From Pseudomonadota bacterium (GTDB lineage Bacteria > Pseudomonadota > Gammaproteobacteria > Burkholderiales > Sulfuricellaceae): a stretch of DNA of 10,738 nucleotides. Where the stretch lies: NCBI GenBank assembly GCA_021783895.1, contig JAJXTJ010000008.1, positions 1-10,738 of the forward strand, given 5' to 3'. The notes under the pieces were generated by a model, which searched no databases, was not told the origin of the DNA, and was given only the letters and a program-made list of their open reading frames with translations. Of this stretch, positions 6,978-10,738 are shown in pieces; positions within the stretch are counted from its first letter, which is position 1, and the number at the start of each line of letters is the position of its first letter. A program made the position numbers and the translations under genes.

Positions 6978-7034
6978 GGATTGTGGTGCTCCATTGATGC
7001 TGACCAGGAACAACCCACCCTTTGAGGCCCGCTT

Positions 7035-8069
7035 ATGAAAAAGCCTATTTTAGCGCTGATTTTGCTTTTCGGCTTAAGTTCGCTATCCGCCGCCACCGAA
7101 ATTGCGCTGCAAGACAACCATCCTGATCGCTACGTTGTGGTCAAGGGCGACACGCTTTGGGGCATTGCAGGAAAATTTCTCAAGCAGCCCTGGCACTGGC
7201 CGGAAATCTGGAAAATGAACAGCCAGCAGATCAAGAACCCACACTGGATATATCCCGGCGACACGGTCGTGCTGGACATGTCCGGCGGTTCACCAGAATT
7301 ACGCTTGGTCAAAGATCTCGAAACAATTAAGCTGAGTCCGCACGTCCGGGTTGAGACATCAGAAACGAGCGCCATTCCCAGCATTCCGCTGGCGGCAATC
7401 GGGCCGTTCCTCAGTAAGCCGCTAGTCATTGAGGAAGGCGAGCTCGAAAAAGCGCCCTACATTATCGGCGCAGAGGAAAGCCGCGTCATTCTAGGCGCGG
7501 GCAATTCCGCCTACGTACAATCCATCATGAAAGGCGGCGCGCTAAACTGGCAGATTTACCGCCCAGGCAAAGCGCTGGTTGATCCCGATTCCCATGAAAC
7601 CCTGGGATATGAAGCGATCTATCTGGGAGACGCCAGAATCACCCGGTTCGGCGCCCCAGCTACAATAAATATCACCCAATCCACCCAGGAAATCAATGTC
7701 GGCGACCGGCTTGTGGAAATGAAGGAAAACGCGGCCAGCGCTTACGTGCCCCACGCGCCGGATAAGCCGATCTTCGGCAGGATCATTTCTGCCTATGGCG
7801 GCGTCGCAGAAGTTGGAAAGGGCTCGATTGTCACGCTAAACAAAGGACGCCGCGACGGTCTCGAAGTCGGCCATGTGCTGGCGATTTACCGCCACGGACG
7901 GAGCATCGCGCGTGGCGCGCACGATGACACTTCGCCGGAAATCGTCAAATTGCCCGACGAGCGCTATGGTCTGGTGTTCGTCTTTCGCGTCTTCGAAAAA
8001 GTCTCTTATGCCTTGGTAATGCAAAGCGAGCGTCCGGTGCAATTGCTGGACGACGTGCGCACACCGTAA
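7035..8069 (+). CDS. Secreted LysM peptidoglycan-binding domain protein
   Basis: This 344-residue exported protein begins with a signal peptide (MKK, then a hydrophobic stretch at about 4-17, SLSAA near 16-20, cleavage probably around residue 19-20). A LysM domain follows at about 32-80 (RYVVVKGDTLWGIAGKFL ... IYPGDTVVL) and would bind glycan chains of peptidoglycan. The remaining 260 residues hold no catalytic motif that I recognise. They look like a beta-rich domain with repeated GxxxxV-type strands (for example GRRDGLEVGHVLAIYRHG near 276-293), a form shared with other LysM proteins encoded beside dprA. A GAGG seven bases before the ATG supports the start. It is divergent from def and only 72 nt from dprA. 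It is likely a periplasmic cell-wall-associated factor; an enzyme activity is not supported. Confidence 0.9.
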   Translation: MKKPILALILLFGLSSLSAATEIALQDNHPDRYVVVKGDTLWGIAGKFLKQPWHWPEIWKMNSQQIKNPHWIYPGDTVVLDMSGGSPELRLVKDLETIKLSPHVRVETSETSAIPSIPLAAIGPFLSKPLVIEEGELEKAPYIIGAEESRVILGAGNSAYVQSIMKGGALNWQIYRPGKALVDPDSHETLGYEAIYLGDARITRFGAPATINITQSTQEINVGDRLVEMKENAASAYVPHAPDKPIFGRIISAYGGVAEVGKGSIVTLNKGRRDGLEVGHVLAIYRHGRSIARGAHDDTSPEIVKLPDERYGLVFVFRVFEKVSYALVMQSERPVQLLDDVRTP

Positions 8070-8150
8070 CGGACATGACGAGAAATGCCGCCCTGAATCA
8101 TGAACAAAAGTAGGCGCATCTAGGCGACACCCCTTCTCGCCATGTCCGTT
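8068..8150. repeat. 17-nt inverted repeat joining lysM stop and dprA start
   Basis: The arm at 8068-8084 (AACGGACATGACGAGAA) is complementary to 8134-8150 (TTCTCGCCATGTCCGTT) at 16 of 17 positions, with a 49-nt interior. The left arm starts in the TAA stop of the lysM gene and the right arm contains the dprA ATG (8142-8144). The interior carries a direct repeat TAGGCG at 8111-8116 and 8121-8126; the second copy includes the only plausible, rather distant, AGGCG Shine-Dalgarno for dprA. No T-run follows, so it is not a standard terminator. Confidence 0.7.
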
Positions 8151-9332
8151 CCCTCTCCTACCTCGTCCCCAGAGAGCGGCCCTCATCCCAACCTTCTCCC
8201 AGGGGGGGAAGGGGCAAAGGAGAAGGGCACTTGTTCTGATCTGCTCGCGCCCGATGACGATATCGCGTTCTGGGTTGGTTTGAGCCTGATCCCAGGGCTG
8301 GGTGACGAGTCTTACCGCAAGCTGCTGCGCGCCTTCGGTGAACCAAAAAAGGTTTACGCCGCATCCTATGCATCCCTGTCGGACGTTGTCGGAAAAGGGG
8401 TGGTTGAGGGCATACGTCGCGGCGTTAACCCAGATACGCTTGCACCACTCTTTGCCTGGCTCGGTAATGAGCATAACCATATCGTTACCCTGGCCGATGC
8501 CGAATACCCTCAATCCCTGCTGCAAATTCCCGATCCCCCTCCCCTGCTTTATGTCAAAGGTCGCCTCAATCTTCTGAACCAGCCGGCGATGGCGGTTGTC
8601 GGTAGCCGTAACGCAACGCCACAAGGGCAAATGAATGCCGAAATGTTTTCCAGGAGTCTAAGCGACAGCGGGCTGTGCATCGTCAGCGGAATGGCGTTGG
8701 GCATCGACGCAGCCGCTCACCGCGGAGGGCTGGAAGGCGCGTCCAGCAGTGTCGCCGTGGTCGGAACCGGCCTGGATATCGTTTACCCGTCTCGCAACCA
8801 CGCCTTGGCTCACGATCTGGCACAGCACGGCACACTGGTTTCCGAATTTCCGCTAGGCACAGCGGCTATGGCGCACAACTTTCCGCGCCGCAATCGCATT
8901 ATCTGCGGACTTTCCCTGGGCTGTCTGGTGATCGAGGCGGCAATTCGGAGCGGTTCGTTGATCACCGCCCGTTTGGCCGTTGAGCAGGGACGGGAAGTTT
9001 TCGCCATTCCCGGCTCTATTCACTCGCCCCTGTCCAAAGGCTGCCACGCCCTGATCAAGCAAGGCGCCAAGCTAGTCGAGTGCGCCAACGATATTCTCGA
9101 TGAGCTGAAGTGGCCATCACAGCGGAATCCTGTCACGGAGAGCGAGGGGGGTGCCACAGAGAACGACCGTCACCCATTGCTGGATGCCATCGGGTTCGAC
9201 CCTGTCGGAATCGACGCGCTGACGGCGCGCAGCGGCTTGACGAGCGATACCGTTTGCGCCATGCTGTTACAATTGGAATTAGAAGGGCGAATCGTCGGCC
9301 TACCCGGTGGACTTTACCAATTAATTGCCTAA
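8142..9332 (+). CDS. dprA: DNA-processing protein DprA (Smf)
   Basis: DprA binds incoming single-stranded DNA in natural transformation and loads RecA; it acts in the cytoplasm. The protein is 396 residues. The order is an N-terminal helix-hairpin-helix-like region (about 41-95, VGLSLIPGLGDESYRKLL), the Rossmann-like DNA-binding domain (about 120-322) with VVGSRNATPQG (152-162), SGMALGIDAAAH (182-193), VVGTGLDIVYPSRN (206-219), RRNRIICGLS (249-258) and SGSLITA (270-276), and a C-terminal winged helix (about 344-394, ending GGLYQLIA). The fold motifs are complete, so it should be functional. The first 35 residues or so are unlike DprA and derive largely from a hairpin repeat (PHPNLLPGGEG). The start is forced: an in-frame TAG at 8121 lies just upstream, and no ATG, GTG or TTG occurs in frame before TTG 8280, which is already inside the conserved domain. 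The gene is followed closely by smg. Confidence 0.95.
   Translation: MSVPSPTSSPESGPHPNLLPGGEGAKEKGTCSDLLAPDDDIAFWVGLSLIPGLGDESYRKLLRAFGEPKKVYAASYASLSDVVGKGVVEGIRRGVNPDTLAPLFAWLGNEHNHIVTLADAEYPQSLLQIPDPPPLLYVKGRLNLLNQPAMAVVGSRNATPQGQMNAEMFSRSLSDSGLCIVSGMALGIDAAAHRGGLEGASSSVAVVGTGLDIVYPSRNHALAHDLAQHGTLVSEFPLGTAAMAHNFPRRNRIICGLSLGCLVIEAAIRSGSLITARLAVEQGREVFAIPGSIHSPLSKGCHALIKQGAKLVECANDILDELKWPSQRNPVTESEGGATENDRHPLLDAIGFDPVGIDALTARSGLTSDTVCAMLLQLELEGRIVGLPGGLYQLIA
8176..8243 (+). repeat. Hairpin repeat element, copy 2 (inside the 5' end of dprA)
   Basis: This stretch runs from GCGGCCCTC to TTGTTCTGATCTG and aligns with copy 1 (5291-5360, minus strand). Its hairpin is CCTTCTCCC (8193-8201 less one base, about 8192-8200) against GGGGGAAGG (about 8204-8212), with one G-T wobble, so it is more eroded than copy 1. 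It is read as dprA codons 12-34. The same reading frame in copy 1 ends in TGA, because copy 1 has GATTGA where copy 2 has GATCTG. Confidence 0.65.
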
Positions 9333-9358
9333 CATTAAAACTAGGTGAAACCAGCACA

Positions 9359-9817
9359 ATGTTTGATATTTTAGTCTATCTGTTCGAAAATTATTTCGAG
9401 GTCAACATTTATCCCGATGAGGGCACATTGACCCGTGAGCTCAGCGCGGCAGGCTTCGATCGGGATGAAATCGGCCAAGCCATGGCCTGGGTCAATGGCT
9501 TGGAGCGACTGACGCAACAAAGTTATCTACCCAGTCTGGCAACCTCGTGCGCGCAGCGAATCTATTCCGACACAGAGGAAAACAAGATCGGAATAGAATC
9601 CCATGGCTTCCTATTGTTTCTTGAAATTTCCGGCATCCTTAATCCCGTTCAACGCGAATGGGTTATCGATCGGATCATGGCGCTCAACGAACACGGGATT
9701 TCGCTTGAACAGGTTAAATGGACTGTGCTGATCGTGCTCTGGAGCCAAGGCCAGGCAAGCGACTTCATGTTCATCGAGGATCTGCTGTTCAGCGATACCC
9801 AGCCCACCATGCACTGA
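9359..9817 (+). CDS. smg: Smg protein, DUF494 family
   Basis: This 152-residue protein starts MFDILVYLFENYFE, the conserved opening of the Smg/DUF494 family (about 155 residues in E. coli). It is acidic, predicted to be mostly helical and cytoplasmic, without a signal peptide or membrane segment. Conserved blocks include the central GFLLFLE (82-88) and the C-terminal WTVLIVLWSQ with FIEDLLF. Its function is not established; the family is known for sitting downstream of dprA. The ATG at 9359 is chosen because the family N-terminus begins there and AGGTG lies 11 bases upstream; a longer reading frame exists but would overlap dprA by over 200 nt. It lies 26 nt after dprA, so it is probably cotranscribed. 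Confidence 0.93.
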   Translation: MFDILVYLFENYFEVNIYPDEGTLTRELSAAGFDRDEIGQAMAWVNGLERLTQQSYLPSLATSCAQRIYSDTEENKIGIESHGFLLFLEISGILNPVQREWVIDRIMALNEHGISLEQVKWTVLIVLWSQGQASDFMFIEDLLFSDTQPTMH

Positions 9818-9823
9818 CAGGAC

Positions 9824-9853
9824 AACCGGTTCTTGCCATTGCCGCCGGTTCTT
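9824..9853 (+). repeat. Short direct and inverted repeats between smg and topA
   Basis: CCGGTTCTT occurs twice, at 9826-9834 and 9845-9853, and AACCGG (9824-9829) can pair with CCGGTT (9845-9850) across 15 bases. The stem is short and is followed by CTTCAT rather than a T-run. At best it is a weak terminator or an operator-like site before topA. Confidence 0.35.
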
Positions 9854-9859
9854 CATAAT
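9833..9859 (+). promoter_or_regulatory. Possible topA promoter
   Basis: CATAAT at 9854-9859 matches the -10 consensus at five of six positions. TTGCCA at 9833-9838 matches the -35 at five of six, but the spacer is only 15 bp. Transcription would begin about 30 nt before the topA ATG. A supercoiling-sensitive promoter with off-length spacing would suit topA, but that is inference. Confidence 0.3.
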
Positions 9860-9896
9860 CATCCGCGCCCAAACCCACTAATTTTAGCGAGAGCGC

Positions 9897-10738
9897 ATGT
9901 CCTCCAGCCTCCTGATCGTCGAATCCCCCTCCAAAGCCAAAACCCTTAAAAAGTACCTTGGCAAGGATTTTGAAATTCTCGCCTCTTATGGCCATGTGCG
10001 CGATCTTGTGCCTAAGTCGGGAGCCATAGACACAGAAAATAACTTCAAGATGAAGTACGCCCTGATCGAGCGCAATTCGAAACACGTCGACGCCATTGCC
10101 AAGGCCGTCAAAGCCGCCGACCATATCTATCTGGCAACTGACCCGGATCGCGAAGGTGAAGCCATTGCCTGGCATCTTTCGGAAATTCTGAAAGACAAGA
10201 AGCTACTTAAAAACAAGGAACTAAAGCGCGTCGTCTTTCATGAAATCACCCAATCCGCCGTGCTGGCGGCGGTTGCCAACCCGCACGATATTGCCATGGA
10301 CTTGGTAAACGCCCAGCAGGCAAGACGCGCGCTGGATTATCTAGTAGGTTTTAACCTCTCGCCGTTGCTGTGGAAGAAAATCAGCCCCGGGCTGTCTGCT
10401 GGCCGGGTGCAGAGTCCGGCGCTCAGGATGATCGTTGAGCGGGAAGAGGAAATCGAAAAATTTCAGCCGCGCGAATACTGGTCTTTACATCTAGACAGCC
10501 ATAAAGAAAAACTAACATTTTCCGCGCGCCTAATCGAGTTCAAAAGAAACAAGCTGACCCAGTTTTCTGTGGAAAATGAGGCTGAACAGAACAAAATAGT
10601 CACCGCCCTTTCAGGGAATAGCGCCAAAGTCACTAAAGTGGACAAGAAGCGCAAAGCTCGCAACGCTGCGCCACCTTTCACCACCTCTACGCTGCAACAA
10701 GCTGGTGTGCGCCAATTAGGTATGACCACCGAGCGGGT
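9897..10738 (+). CDS. topA: DNA topoisomerase I (TopA), N-terminal part; 3' end off the window
   Basis: This is a type IA topoisomerase that relaxes negatively supercoiled DNA by cutting one strand. Only 280 complete codons are present; the family is about 850 residues. The TOPRIM domain opens with LLIVESPSKAKTLKKYLG (catalytic Glu9), and the metal-binding acidic triad is D82/D84/E86 in LATDPDREGEAIAWHL. Further hallmarks are FHEIT (114-118), NAQQARRALDYLVGF (138-152), SAGRVQSPALRMIVERE (167-183) and APPFTTSTLQQ (258-268). The active-site tyrosine, expected near residue 310-320, lies beyond the right edge. The start at 9897 is preceded by the purine-rich AGCGAGAG. It follows smg by 79 nt. Confidence 0.97.
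   Translation, partial: MSSSLLIVESPSKAKTLKKYLGKDFEILASYGHVRDLVPKSGAIDTENNFKMKYALIERNSKHVDAIAKAVKAADHIYLATDPDREGEAIAWHLSEILKDKKLLKNKELKRVVFHEITQSAVLAAVANPHDIAMDLVNAQQARRALDYLVGFNLSPLLWKKISPGLSAGRVQSPALRMIVEREEEIEKFQPREYWSLHLDSHKEKLTFSARLIEFKRNKLTQFSVENEAEQNKIVTALSGNSAKVTKVDKKRKARNAAPPFTTSTLQQAGVRQLGMTTER

Noticed and set aside
7836..8630. Minus-strand open frame (264 codons) opposite the lysM 3' end and dprA 5' end
   Set aside because: It is antisense to two well-supported genes, crosses the repeat and inverted-repeat region, and has no family features.
9110..9358. Upstream extension of smg by 83 codons
   Set aside because: It overlaps the DprA winged-helix coding sequence in another frame. 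The DUF494 family begins at MFDILVYLFENYFE, which matches ATG 9359 with its own AGGTG.
10463..10729. Minus-strand open frame opposite topA
   Set aside because: The plus strand encodes conserved TopA sequence through this stretch; the antisense frame has no support.

Overview
The window looks like a core chromosomal segment of a betaproteobacterium, probably of the Nitrosomonadales or a near relative. This rests on protein motifs and on gene order: a minus-strand run def-fmt-rsmB-DUF4390-ntrY-ntrX, placed back to back with a plus-strand run lysM-dprA-smg-topA. From general knowledge, this order is shared widely among Betaproteobacteria, Neisseria included. No assignment below that level is supported. 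I see no tRNA, rRNA, CRISPR array, insertion sequence, integrase or phage gene.

Left arm (1-6917, all minus, read right to left). def and fmt overlap by one base and encode the removal and addition of the formyl group on initiator methionine. rsmB (16S rRNA m5C967 methyltransferase) follows after a spacer holding a perfect hairpin and a repeat element. It overlaps a DUF4390 exported-protein gene, which is followed 25 nt later by the membrane histidine kinase gene ntrY. The ntrX start codon abuts the ntrY stop, and ntrX runs off the left edge. A sigma70-like promoter lies upstream of def.

Right arm (7035-10738, all plus). It holds a secreted LysM-domain protein, the DNA-processing protein DprA, Smg (DUF494) and the N-terminal third of DNA topoisomerase I (topA, cut by the right edge).

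The gene content is mostly ordinary, and I did not find a convincing new multi-gene system. Four things deserve a second look. (1) NtrX keeps its receiver and HTH ends, but its AAA+ ATPase has lost the Walker A lysine, the GAFTGA loop, the Walker B first aspartate, the arginine-finger position and the GNVREL arginine. It therefore cannot be a normal sigma54 activator. (2) Two diverged copies of a roughly 70-bp hairpin-forming repeat sit in the same orientation at the 5' ends of rsmB and dprA. One seems to supply the rsmB start codon and the other has become coding sequence in dprA. (3) A 17-nt inverted repeat with one mismatch joins the lysM stop to the dprA start, so the dprA AUG could be buried in a stem. 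(4) The DUF4390 protein carries a hexapeptide tandem repeat in a lysine-rich insertion.
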